Below are positions 34,200-42,489 of a stretch of DNA of 64,000 bases, piece by piece; position 1 is the first letter of the stretch; every line of letters starts with the position of its first letter. The stretch is taken from contig NZ_CAKKNC010000009.1 in the NCBI RefSeq assembly GCF_918741285.1, positions 95,876-159,875 of the forward strand. The letters are read 5' to 3'. The position numbers and the translations under genes are program-made. Source of the DNA: Sphingobium sp. CECT 9361. Lineage in GTDB: Bacteria; Pseudomonadota; Alphaproteobacteria; Sphingomonadales; Sphingomonadaceae. Under the pieces are notes generated by a model. The model saw only the letters and a list, made by a program, of their open reading frames with translations. It ran no database searches and was not told where the DNA came from.

Positions 34200-34838
34200 T
34201 CACTCGAGTTTGAGTTGCAGCCCCGGATCCGCTTTCTCAATGGCCCTGACAAAAGCGGGCCTTTGCGCAATCCGGTGCAAATAGGCCCGAATAGCGGGAT
34301 AGGGCGCGAGATCGAGCGGCACGAATTCCCGCATGGTCGTAAGAGGGAAGATCATCATGATGTCGGCGACCGTGAACACCTCGCCTGCCAACCAAGGGCC
34401 AGTCTGGGAAAGATGCGCTTCAAGCGCGGCGATGCCTCGATCAAATCGTTGCTTCATCAGCGCCGCCATGTCCCCGCTCGCCATCAACAGCATCATGCTA
34501 GGCAGAAACGAACCGTTGGCGAAATGATACCAGTAGAGATAGGTTGCAAAGTCAGCGTGATTGGCCGGAAGGGTCAGCCGCCCTCCACCATGGCGCGCAA
34601 CGATATAGTCGATGATCGCGCCCGATTCGGCGAGGCAAAGCCCGCCTTCTGTCACAACCGGCGCGGTGCCGGAGGGATGAAGCGCCTTATAGGCCGCGGG
34701 CGCAAGGCGTGTGACGGGATCGCGATCGTACCGGATGAGAGAGTAAGGGATCTGGAGTTCCTCACAGAGCCAGACTATGCGGTCGGACTGCGAAACTCCC
34801 AGATGGTGGACTGTCAGCATGGCAGTTTCTTGGGTCAT
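34200..34838 (-). CDS. gst: Glutathione S-transferase
   Basis: The thioredoxin-like N-terminal domain reads MLTVHHLGVSQSDRIVWLCE with the catalytic Ser region, then HPSGTAPVVTEGGLCLAESG (cis-Pro and the glutathione-binding Glu-Ser). The helical C-terminal domain has GPWLAGEVFTVADIMMIFPL, the usual N-capping box. The 212-residue length is normal. It may start at 34838 or at the Met of MLTVHH (34820). It follows ohrR by 3 bases, so it is likely part of the peroxide-response operon. Confidence 0.92.
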   Translation of the reverse strand: MTQETAMLTVHHLGVSQSDRIVWLCEELQIPYSLIRYDRDPVTRLAPAAYKALHPSGTAPVVTEGGLCLAESGAIIDYIVARHGGGRLTLPANHADFATYLYWYHFANGSFLPSMMLLMASGDMAALMKQRFDRGIAALEAHLSQTGPWLAGEVFTVADIMMIFPLTTMREFVPLDLAPYPAIRAYLHRIAQRPAFVRAIEKADPGLQLKLE

Positions 34839-34841
34839 CGT

Positions 34842-35303
34842 TCAACTCCGTTCGACAAGCGAACCGTGGATGATGCCTACGAGCGCCCGCACCTGGTCGC
34901 GCAGGCCCACGATTTCGCCCTCTGTGATGGAAAGGCCCGCGACGAGCGTCGCCGGCACCGTCTCGGCCGATGCACGCAAGACGCGCCCCTCGGGAGTCAG
35001 ATCAATCTGCACCCGTCTTTCGTCCTGCGGGTCCCGCGCCCGCTGGATCAGGCCCGCTTGCTCCATCCGCTTGAGCAAGGGCGTCAGCGTTCCGCTGTCG
35101 AGATATAGCGCCTCGCCGAGCGAGCCGACCGTCTGCGGCGCGTGCTTCCACAGCACAAGCATGACCAGATATTGTGGGTAGGTCAGCCCGAGATCGGCCA
35201 GAACAGGCCGATAGAGCCGAGCCAGCAGGTTCGACGCGGCATAAAGAGGAAAGCAGACCTGCCGATCGAGATCGAGTGGGTCGTCGCTGACCGGCAAGCT
35301 CAT
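34842..35303 (-). CDS. ohrR: Organic-hydroperoxide-sensing repressor OhrR (MarR family)
   Basis: A 153-residue MarR protein. The sensing Cys lies in the N-terminal RQVCFPLYAASNLLARLYRP, the classical OhrR position (Cys about 16-17). The winged helix follows: LGEALYLDSGTLTPLLKRME, then RARDPQDERRVQIDLTPEG. Oxidation of the Cys by organic peroxides releases DNA and induces ohr. The probable operator is at 35781-35795. Confidence 0.93.
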   Translation of the reverse strand: MSLPVSDDPLDLDRQVCFPLYAASNLLARLYRPVLADLGLTYPQYLVMLVLWKHAPQTVGSLGEALYLDSGTLTPLLKRMEQAGLIQRARDPQDERRVQIDLTPEGRVLRASAETVPATLVAGLSITEGEIVGLRDQVRALVGIIHGSLVERS

Positions 35304-35313
35304 ACATTGATCC

Positions 35314-35739
35314 TCAGTTCACCGACACCGAGATAGCGACATCGATATTGCCCTTGACCGCGTTGGAATAGGGGCAGACGGCATGGGCTTTGGCAACGAT
35401 GTCCTCGGCCGTCGCTGAATCGAGGCCGGTAATAGCCACATCGAGCGCGACAGTCAGTGCAAAGCCGCCCTGCCCGTTCGGCTGCATGCCGACTTCGGCC
35501 ACTACGATGATATCGTCGTCCTTGACCTTGTCCGACGTCGCACGCGTCACATGGATGACAGCATTCTCGAAGCAGGCGGCATAGCCGGCCGCGAAGAGTT
35601 GCTCGGGGTTGGTCGCGTCCCCCTTGCCGCCGAGAGGCTTTGGCAGAGCGAGAGAAAGATCGAGCAGGCCATCGTCGCTTTTGACGGTTCCGGCGCGGCC
35701 ACCCACCGCAGTCACCTTGGTACTGTAGAGCGCGCTCAT
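35314..35739 (-). CDS. ohr: Organic hydroperoxide reductase Ohr
   Basis: A 141-residue OsmC/Ohr-fold enzyme. The two catalytic cysteines are in QLFAAGYAACFENAVIHVTR and VAKAHAVCPYSNAVKGNIDV; the Arg/Glu residues of the Ohr site are present. It reduces organic and fatty-acid hydroperoxides using lipoylated partners. It is the first gene of ohr-ohrR-gst on the minus strand. Confidence 0.95.
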   Translation of the reverse strand: MSALYSTKVTAVGGRAGTVKSDDGLLDLSLALPKPLGGKGDATNPEQLFAAGYAACFENAVIHVTRATSDKVKDDDIIVVAEVGMQPNGQGGFALTVALDVAITGLDSATAEDIVAKAHAVCPYSNAVKGNIDVAISVSVN

Positions 35740-35780
35740 CCAGGTTCTCCTTGATCAGGTTGAGGCGTTGATATATTTTA

Positions 35781-35795
35781 CACAATATAATTGTG
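35781..35795. promoter_or_regulatory. OhrR operator CACAAT-ATA-ATTGTG
   Basis: A perfect dyad CACAAT / ATTGTG with a 3-base centre, 42 bases upstream of the ohr start. It matches the AT-rich OhrR/MarR operator style (ACAATT...AATTGT) and lies in the only intergenic space before the ohr-ohrR-gst group. Confidence 0.72.
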
Positions 35796-36094
35796 CAAAT
35801 GTTAAAATCTGACCGGTGGATTTTTCATCGCCGCCAAGGCTCGTTCCGTCGCATGTCGCGCCCCATCAGGGGCGGCCGTGCTCCATCCGGTTTGACCAGC
35901 GGAATACGAAACTTATAAGTATAGTTACTAATGGCGGACGCGCTGCCTCGCGTCGACAAAAGCGCCACAAGAAGCCTCAGAAATCTCAAGGAGAGTATGC
36001 CCTCGGCATGGAGTGTCGCTTCTGGCCTGAAGCTCCTCCTTGCCGCCTTCGATATCGTTTCGGGGCGGTGCTCATATCGGCCGGGAGGACACAC

Positions 36095-36244
36095 ATGTCC
36101 GATTTCGAGGGCAAGGCAGTGATTCTGACAGCGCTGCGATGGGGCCTGGCGACGCAATGGCGCAGGACCCCGCTTCTCTCAGGCCAAGCCTCCTTGAATG
36201 CCGGCGGCCGCTACCCTGTCGATGGCGACAATCTCGTCCGGTGA
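36095..36244 (+). pseudogene. Short-chain dehydrogenase N-terminal remnant
   Basis: A GGGAGGA site precedes ATG 36095 and MSDFEGKAVILT, a typical SDR opening. The expected glycine loop then appears only in another frame (AAMGPGDAMAQ). The open frame stops at 36244 after 49 residues. I read it as the broken start of an SDR gene just ahead of phaB. The evidence is short. Confidence 0.35.
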
Positions 36245-36279
36245 TGCGTCCTCTTCTCCCTCAATCCAGGATATTGCCC

Positions 36280-37002
36280 ATGCCCAGAACTGCGCTCGTA
36301 ACTGGCGGCGTCACCGGAATCGGTGCCGCAACCGCAAAGCTCCTCAAAGAGAAGGGCTATGGCGTCGCCGTCAATTATTTCGGCAATGACGAGGAAGCCG
36401 ACCGGTTCGTCGAGGAGACGGGCATTCCTGCCTATAGCTGGAACGTCGCCAGCTTCTCGGAAAGCCGGGACGGAATCGCCAAGGTCGTCGCGGAACTCGG
36501 ATCGATCGACATCCTCATCAACAATGCCGGCATCACCCGCGACGGCACGCTCCACAAGATGACCGAGGAACAATGGCGAAGCGTCATCGACGTGGACCTT
36601 GGCGGCTGCTTCAACATGTGCCGCGCCGTTATCGAGGGCATGCGTGCGCGGCGTTTCGGAAGGATCGTCAACATCAGCTCGGTCAATGGTCTCTCCGGCC
36701 AGTTCGGCCAGACCAATTATGCCGCCGCCAAGGCGGGGGTGATCGGCTTCACCAAGGCGCTCGCGCTCGAAGGCGCGAGCCGCAACATCACCGTCAATGC
36801 GATCGCGCCGGGCTACACGGACACCGGAATGGTCGCGGCCGTGCCGGAGGAGGCGCTGAAGGCGGTATTGGCGGGCGTGCCGGTCGGGCGGCTCGGCACC
36901 CCGCAGGAGATTGCCCGCGGCGTGCTTTTCCTCGTCGAGGACGAGCAAGGGTTCGTGACCGGTGCCACGCTGTCAATCAACGGCGGCAAATATCTTCAGT
37001 AG
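36280..37002 (+). CDS. phaB: Acetoacetyl-CoA reductase PhaB
   Basis: A complete 240-residue SDR enzyme. The NADPH loop is ALVTGGVTGIGAATAKLLKE, the structural motif is IDILINNAGITRDGTLHKMT, and the active-site Ser-Tyr-Lys are in INISSVNGLSGQFGQTNYAA with the Lys four residues later. The C-terminus (FVTGATLSINGGKYLQ) matches PhaB. It makes (R)-3-hydroxybutyryl-CoA for PHB. The thiolase gene follows 94 bases downstream in the same direction. Confidence 0.95.
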   Translation: MPRTALVTGGVTGIGAATAKLLKEKGYGVAVNYFGNDEEADRFVEETGIPAYSWNVASFSESRDGIAKVVAELGSIDILINNAGITRDGTLHKMTEEQWRSVIDVDLGGCFNMCRAVIEGMRARRFGRIVNISSVNGLSGQFGQTNYAAAKAGVIGFTKALALEGASRNITVNAIAPGYTDTGMVAAVPEEALKAVLAGVPVGRLGTPQEIARGVLFLVEDEQGFVTGATLSINGGKYLQ

Positions 37003-37096
37003 TGGCTGACCGCCATCGCCACGAAGCGATCGTCCAAGTCGGCAGGTCAATCCAACTGTCTGGGAATCGCTTCAGGATCAAGGAAAGGACTTCCCC

Positions 37097-38281
37097 ATGA
37101 CCAGCCCTGTCTTCCTGTGTGCGCCCGTCCGCACCGCCATCGGCGCCTATGGCGGAACGCTCAAGGACATCACCGCGCCTTCCCTGGGCAGCGTCGCGAT
37201 CGCCGAGACGCTGAAGCGCGCGGGCGTTGGCGCCAGCACGATCGATGCCGCCGTCATGGGCCAAGTAGTCCAGGCGGGCGCGAAAATGAATCCCGCCCGC
37301 CAGGCCGCCATCGCCGCCGGGCTGCCCGACAGCGTCCCCGCGCTCACCGTCAATCGCGTCTGCGGCTCGGGCGCACAGGCGATCGCGTCGGCCGCGCAGG
37401 AAATCATGCTGGGCCTAAGCCAGGCCGTGGTGGCAGGCGGCATGGAGAATATGGACCAGGCCCCCTATCTCATCGAGAAAGGACGCTGGGGCTACCGCAT
37501 GGGCGACGGCAAGCTCATCGACGCCATGCTCCATGATGGCCTCAACGACGCCTTTTGCAACCAGCATAGCGGATGGGTGACGGAAGACCTTGTCGCGCAG
37601 TTTCAGATCTCACGCGAGGCGCAGGATGCCTGGGCGGCCCGGTCGCAACAGAATTTCAGCGCCGCCCAGGCGGCCGGCACGTTCGACGAGGAGATCGTGG
37701 CGGTCGAGATCCCTTCGCGCAAAGGGCCGACGGTCTTCGCAAAGGACGAGCAGAACCGGCCCGAAACGAGCCTCGAGAGCCTGTCACGCCTCAAGCCGGC
37801 TTTCCGGCCGGAGGGCACGATCACAGCCGGTAATGCCCCGGGCCTCAACAGCGGCGCGGCAGCCATGATCGTCGCCAGCGAACAATGGGCCGAGCGCAAC
37901 GCTGTGGCACCGCTCGGGCGCCTCGTCGCCTTCGGTGTCGGCGCGGTCGCTCCGGGCCTGTTCGGGCTCGGGCCTGTTCCGGCCGTCCGGCAAGCGCTGG
38001 AACGGGCGGGCTGGTCGGTCGCTGATCTCGACCGCGTCGAGATCAATGAAGCGTTCGCCGCCATCGCCATAGCCGTGACGCGCGAACTCGGGCTCGCCGA
38101 GGATGTGGTCAATGTCGAGGGTGGCGCCATCGCTCATGGTCATCCGATCGGCGCGACCGGGGCCGTGCTCGCGACCCGGCTGTTGCACGCGATGAAACGC
38201 GAGGGCCTGCGCCGCGGGCTTGTCACCTTGTGCATCGGTGGCGGCCAGGGCGTCGCGCTCGCACTCGAAGCCGTCTCATGA
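37097..38281 (+). CDS. phaA: Acetyl-CoA C-acetyltransferase (beta-ketothiolase)
   Basis: A complete 394-residue thiolase. The acyl-binding Cys is in VNRVCGSGAQAIASAAQEIM (residue about 90), the His in GGAIAHGHPIGATGAVLATR, and the second Cys in VTLCIGGGQGVALALE. It condenses two acetyl-CoA to acetoacetyl-CoA, the first PHB step, feeding PhaB upstream. Overall similarity is to PhaA/AtoB. It starts at ATG 37097 after an AAGGA site. Confidence 0.93.
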   Translation: MTSPVFLCAPVRTAIGAYGGTLKDITAPSLGSVAIAETLKRAGVGASTIDAAVMGQVVQAGAKMNPARQAAIAAGLPDSVPALTVNRVCGSGAQAIASAAQEIMLGLSQAVVAGGMENMDQAPYLIEKGRWGYRMGDGKLIDAMLHDGLNDAFCNQHSGWVTEDLVAQFQISREAQDAWAARSQQNFSAAQAAGTFDEEIVAVEIPSRKGPTVFAKDEQNRPETSLESLSRLKPAFRPEGTITAGNAPGLNSGAAAMIVASEQWAERNAVAPLGRLVAFGVGAVAPGLFGLGPVPAVRQALERAGWSVADLDRVEINEAFAAIAIAVTRELGLAEDVVNVEGGAIAHGHPIGATGAVLATRLLHAMKREGLRRGLVTLCIGGGQGVALALEAVS

Positions 38282-38347
38282 GGTCAGCGCACACGGCAAT
38301 CCCGGGCTTGCCCTTGGCTGGGCGGTCTGCTGCCCGAAAGGGTGAGC

Positions 38348-39178
38348 ATGTTCGATGAAGCGCATGCATGGCTCGCCGGAAAACCGGATGATCCCGCTTG
38401 CCAGATCGATGTCGGCGGACAACAGGGCTGCGCCATCGGCCCCGAAGACACGCCCACGCCCATGCTGCGTGTGATGAACATCGAGAAAACGTTTGGAAAG
38501 CGCAAGGTGCTGGACGGCGTCTCGCTCGATGTCGCACCCGGTGAGATCGTCGGGCTCCTTGGCCCCAATGGGGCGGGCAAGACGGTCTGCTTCTATGGGA
38601 TCATGGGCCTGCTCCGATTGGACGGTGGCCGCATCCTGCTTGCAGGAGAAGATGTCTCCGCACTTGCGATGAGCGAACGCGGCAAGCGGGGCATGGGATA
38701 TCTGCCACAGGAATCTTCGATCTTCCGGGGCATGAGCGTGGAGGAAAATATTCGCGCGGTGTTGGAACTGCGCTGCCGCGATCGAGCGACGCTGGAGAAG
38801 CGGCTGGACGCGCTGCTCGGCGAGTTCAACATCGCCTATGTGCGCCATACGCCGTCCGGGGCGCTGTCGGGAGGCGAACGCCGCCGGTGCGAGATAGCAA
38901 GGGCCATGGCCGCCGATCCGAAAGTCATTCTCCTCGACGAGCCCTTCGCGGGTGTCGATCCGCTGTCTATCCTCGACATCAAGGCCATGGTTCGCGCGCT
39001 CAAACGGCGCAATGTCGGCGTTCTCATCACCGACCACAATGTCCACGAGATGCTCGAACTGGTCGATCGTGCCTACGTCATCCATGCCGGCAGGCTGCTT
39101 TTCGAAGGAGAGCCGCGGGCGATCCTCCATGACCCTGACGTGCGCCGGCTCTATCTCGGCAAGGATTTTGAGGAATGA
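38348..39178 (+). CDS. lptB: LptB-like ABC ATPase with N-terminal extension
   Basis: The body is close to LptB: VMNIEKTFGKRKVLDGVSLD, Walker A LLGPNGAGKTVCFYGIMGLL, YLPQESSIFRGMSVEENIRA, signature LSGGERRRCEIARAMA, Walker B ILLDEPFAGVDPLS and ITDHNVHEMLEL. A 35-40 residue acidic extension precedes it. LptB normally drives LPS transport with LptF/LptG, none of which is here. Its position between phaA and phaC in the same direction is unusual. It may be a paralogue with another partner. Confidence 0.82.
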   Translation: MFDEAHAWLAGKPDDPACQIDVGGQQGCAIGPEDTPTPMLRVMNIEKTFGKRKVLDGVSLDVAPGEIVGLLGPNGAGKTVCFYGIMGLLRLDGGRILLAGEDVSALAMSERGKRGMGYLPQESSIFRGMSVEENIRAVLELRCRDRATLEKRLDALLGEFNIAYVRHTPSGALSGGERRRCEIARAMAADPKVILLDEPFAGVDPLSILDIKAMVRALKRRNVGVLITDHNVHEMLELVDRAYVIHAGRLLFEGEPRAILHDPDVRRLYLGKDFEE

Positions 39179-39306
39179 CGCTTGATTTCGAGCCGGCCCG
39201 CCGATCGGTGCCACGCCAGGAAGACATATGCAGCCGCCTCCAGGCCAAGCCAGTCCGCGGCGGCGTCACTCACCCGTAAATTATCGCGACAAGACAAGGA
39301 TCGATC

Positions 39307-41064
39307 ATGAGCGCTGAGACTATGACATCACCGCCCGACCCGCTGGACGGCATCGCCCAGACCCTCGACAATGCCGCAGGTGCCGCTATTGCGCAGGTGA
39401 CTGCCGGGCTCGCCCCTGCAACGCTCCTGCAAGCCTTTTCGGATTGGGCACTGCACCTGGCCTTTTCTCCGGGAAAGCAGTTGCAGCTGGGCGCCAAGGT
39501 AGCGCGCAAATATACCCGGCTGTTCGACTATGCGATGCGAAGCGCAACCGACAGCGGGGCGACACTCGCGATCGAACCTTTGCCGCAGGACCGGCGCTTT
39601 GCAGATCCGGCCTGGAAGCAGCCGCCTTTCAATATCCTCTCGCAAGCCTTCCTTCTCAACCAGCAATGGTGGCATGCCGCAACCACCGGCGTGAGCGGCG
39701 TCACCAGCCATCATGAAGACATGCTTCAATTCACCGCCAGGCAGATGCTCGATGTCCTGGCGCCGACCAATTTCCTGGCGACCAATCCTTTGCTTCAGCA
39801 AAAAATCGTCGAGACCGGAGGCAAATGCCTTGTCGATGGATTCCAGCATCTGCTGGAAGACATGCAGCATCTCGCCCGGGGACTGCCGGCCGTCGGCGTC
39901 GAGAACTTCCGCGTCGGCGAGAATGTTGCCGTCTCGCCCGGCAAGGTCGTCTACCGCAACCGCCTCATCGAACTGATCCAATATGACCCGACGACGGAGA
40001 AGGTCCGCCCGGAGCCGATCCTGATCGTCCCCGCCTGGATCATGAAATATTATATTCTCGATCTCTCGCCCGAAAATTCCCTGGTCAAATGGCTGACGGA
40101 CCAGGGTTTCACTGTTTTCATGATCTCCTGGCACAATCCTGGAACGCAGGATCGCGATCTCGACATGGAGGCCTATCGCCTGATGGGGCCGGTGGCCGCG
40201 CTCGATGCGGTGACCGCGATCACCGGCGCGTCGTCGGTCCACGCCGTTGGATACTGCCTGGGCGGCACCCTGCTCTCGATTGCGGCTGCCACCATGGCGC
40301 GCGATGGCGACGACCGCCTGGCGAGCGTCAGCCTGTTCGCTGCGCAGACCGAGTTCAGCGAGCCGGGCGAACTGGGTCTCTTCATCGACGAGGGGCAGCT
40401 TAGCCTGCTCGAGAAGATGATGTGGGGGCGCGGCTATCTCGACAGCAGCCAGATGGGCGGCGCCTTCCAGATCCTCAAATCGAACGACCTGGTTTGGTCG
40501 CGCATCCTCAGCGAATATCTGATGGGCGAGCGCGAGCCCATGAACGATCTTATGGCGTGGAATGCCGATGGCACACGCATGCCCTATGCGATGCACAGCC
40601 AGTATCTGCGGCGGCTCTTCCTCGACGATGATCTCGCTGAAGGCAAGTATAAGGTCGATGGCAGGACCATCGCGCTTTCAGCCGTCCGCAAGCCGCTGTT
40701 CGTCGTCGGCACCGAGCGCGATCATGTCGCCCCATGGCACTCGGTCCACAAGATCCATCTCCTCACCAGCGCGGAAATCACGTTCGTGCTGACTAGCGGC
40801 GGTCACAATGCCGGCATCGTCTCCGAGCCGGGCCATAAGGGCCGCCGCTATCGGGTGCTGACCAGGAAAGCGGATGGCCTGTCCTATGACCCCGAGGAAT
40901 GGGAAGGACGCGCTGAGCGCAAGCAAGGAAGCTGGTGGATCGAATGGGGCGAGTGGCTTGGCCGTCATTCCGGCGAGCCGGTAGCACCCCCGCCGACCGG
41001 AAACTCCGAAAAGAACTATGCGCCGATCATGGATGCGCCCGGTCACTATGTCCTGGAGCGCTGA
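39307..41064 (+). CDS. phaC: Class I poly(3-hydroxyalkanoate) synthase
   Basis: A 585-residue synthase of normal class I length. The catalytic Cys (about 317) is in HAVGYCLGGTLLSIAAATMA, replacing the Ser of a lipase box. The Asp is in FVVGTERDHVAPWHSVHKI and the His in LTSGGHNAGIVSEPGHKGRR. PHB_depolymerase-N-type sequence (LTWWNQATTG-like QQWWHAATTGVSGV) precedes. It polymerises (R)-3-hydroxybutyryl-CoA on granules. The next gene starts 3 bases after its stop. Confidence 0.96.
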   Translation: MSAETMTSPPDPLDGIAQTLDNAAGAAIAQVTAGLAPATLLQAFSDWALHLAFSPGKQLQLGAKVARKYTRLFDYAMRSATDSGATLAIEPLPQDRRFADPAWKQPPFNILSQAFLLNQQWWHAATTGVSGVTSHHEDMLQFTARQMLDVLAPTNFLATNPLLQQKIVETGGKCLVDGFQHLLEDMQHLARGLPAVGVENFRVGENVAVSPGKVVYRNRLIELIQYDPTTEKVRPEPILIVPAWIMKYYILDLSPENSLVKWLTDQGFTVFMISWHNPGTQDRDLDMEAYRLMGPVAALDAVTAITGASSVHAVGYCLGGTLLSIAAATMARDGDDRLASVSLFAAQTEFSEPGELGLFIDEGQLSLLEKMMWGRGYLDSSQMGGAFQILKSNDLVWSRILSEYLMGEREPMNDLMAWNADGTRMPYAMHSQYLRRLFLDDDLAEGKYKVDGRTIALSAVRKPLFVVGTERDHVAPWHSVHKIHLLTSAEITFVLTSGGHNAGIVSEPGHKGRRYRVLTRKADGLSYDPEEWEGRAERKQGSWWIEWGEWLGRHSGEPVAPPPTGNSEKNYAPIMDAPGHYVLER

Positions 41065-41067
41065 GCC

Positions 41068-42489
41068 ATGAGCGAAGACGCCATGATCGAGAACCGCACC
41101 TTCGATGAGATCGGTGTCGGCGATACCGCAAGCATAGTCCGCACCTTGACCGGGCAGGATATCCAGCTCTTCGCGCTGGTGTCCGGCGACGTCAATCCGG
41201 CCCATATGGACGCGGACTATGCCGCGACCGATCTGTTCCGGCGGGTGATCGCCCATGGCATGTGGGGCGGCGGCCTGATCTCCGCCGTGCTGGGAACCGA
41301 GCTGCCGGGCCCGGGCGCCATCTACCTCAGCCAGTCGCTCCGTTTCACCCGGCCGGTGGGCCTGGGGGACACGATTACAGCCTCGGTCACAGTCATTGAG
41401 AAGCGCCCGGACCACGACATTGTCATATTCGACTGCCGCTGCGTCAATCAGGATGGGGAACTCGTGATTTCCGGCCAGGCCGAGGTCAAGGCGCCCAGGG
41501 AGAAAGTCCGGCGCGCACGCGCGACGCTACCCGAAATCCAACTGCGCGATCATGACGGCTATCGCAGGCTGATCGACCTCACGAAAGGCGAGCCGGAGAG
41601 CACCGCCGTTGCCCATCCGTGCAGCGCGGCGGCACTCCTCGCCGCCATCGAAGCGGCCGAAGCAGGACTGATCGCCCCGATCCTCGTCGGACCCGACGCA
41701 AGGATCAGGCAGGCGGCACAAGAGGCCGGCAAGGATATCTCGGGCGTCCGGATCGTCCACGCCGACCATAGCCATGATGCCGCCGCCAAGGCCGTGGCGC
41801 TCGTCCGGTCAGGCGAGGCCAGGCTGCTGATGAAGGGCTCGCTCCACACCGACGAACTGATGGGCGCGGTGGTTCGTTCATCCACTGGTCTGCGCACCGA
41901 GCGCCGGATCAGCCATGCCTATATCATGGACGTACCCGACCACCCTGCCCCTCTCATAATCACCGATGCCGCGATCAATATCGCGCCGACGCTGCAGGAA
42001 AAGGCCGATATCATTCGCAACGCCATCGACCTTGCCCAGGTGATCGGCATTGAAGAACCCAAAGTCGCGATCCTTTCCGCCGTGGAGACCGTCAACCCCG
42101 ACATCCCGTCGACCCTGGACGCAGCGGCGCTGTGCAAGATGGCCGATCGGGGACAGATCAGCGGCGGCCTGCTCGACGGCCCGCTCGCTTTCGACAATGC
42201 GATCAGCGAAGCAGCAGCCAAAGAAAAGGGCATCGTCTCGCCGGTGGCGGGCAAGGCGGATATCCTGGTCGTCCCCAATCTCGAAGCCGGCAATATGCTG
42301 GCCAAGCAGTTGACCTTCCTGGGTGGTGCGGATGCCGCGGGCATCGTGCTGGGCGCGCGGGTGCCGATCATCCTGACGAGCCGGGCCGACAGCCTGCGCA
42401 CGCGGCTTGCCTCCTGCGCGGTCGCGGTGCTGATGGCGCGCGCGGCGACCAGGGCCGCGCCGGGCCTGCCGCAGGAGCCGCATACATGA
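41068..42489 (+). CDS. Fused MaoC enoyl-CoA hydratase / phosphate acetyl(butyryl)transferase
   Basis: Residues 1-140 form a MaoC hot-dog domain with the hydratase motif FALVSGDVNPAHMDADYA. Residues about 160-470 form a phosphotransacetylase domain (LLMKGSLHTDELMGAVVRSS, then DAAINIAPTLQEKADIIRNA, and GPLAFDNAISEAAAKEKGI). The first could supply (R)-3-hydroxyacyl-CoA, and the second makes acyl-phosphate from acyl-CoA. The product feeds acetate kinase, whose start overlaps this stop (ATGA). This phaC-pta-ackA order links PHB and acetate metabolism. Confidence 0.9.
   Translation: MSEDAMIENRTFDEIGVGDTASIVRTLTGQDIQLFALVSGDVNPAHMDADYAATDLFRRVIAHGMWGGGLISAVLGTELPGPGAIYLSQSLRFTRPVGLGDTITASVTVIEKRPDHDIVIFDCRCVNQDGELVISGQAEVKAPREKVRRARATLPEIQLRDHDGYRRLIDLTKGEPESTAVAHPCSAAALLAAIEAAEAGLIAPILVGPDARIRQAAQEAGKDISGVRIVHADHSHDAAAKAVALVRSGEARLLMKGSLHTDELMGAVVRSSTGLRTERRISHAYIMDVPDHPAPLIITDAAINIAPTLQEKADIIRNAIDLAQVIGIEEPKVAILSAVETVNPDIPSTLDAAALCKMADRGQISGGLLDGPLAFDNAISEAAAKEKGIVSPVAGKADILVVPNLEAGNMLAKQLTFLGGADAAGIVLGARVPIILTSRADSLRTRLASCAVAVLMARAATRAAPGLPQEPHT

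Noticed and set aside
33874..34203. Minus-strand 109-residue frame in the 33.7-34.2 kb gap
   Set aside because: No ribosome site, no recognisable motif and an unlikely composition.
35931..36122. 63-residue frame before the SDR remnant
   Set aside because: Its ATG lacks a ribosome site and the sequence has no family signal.
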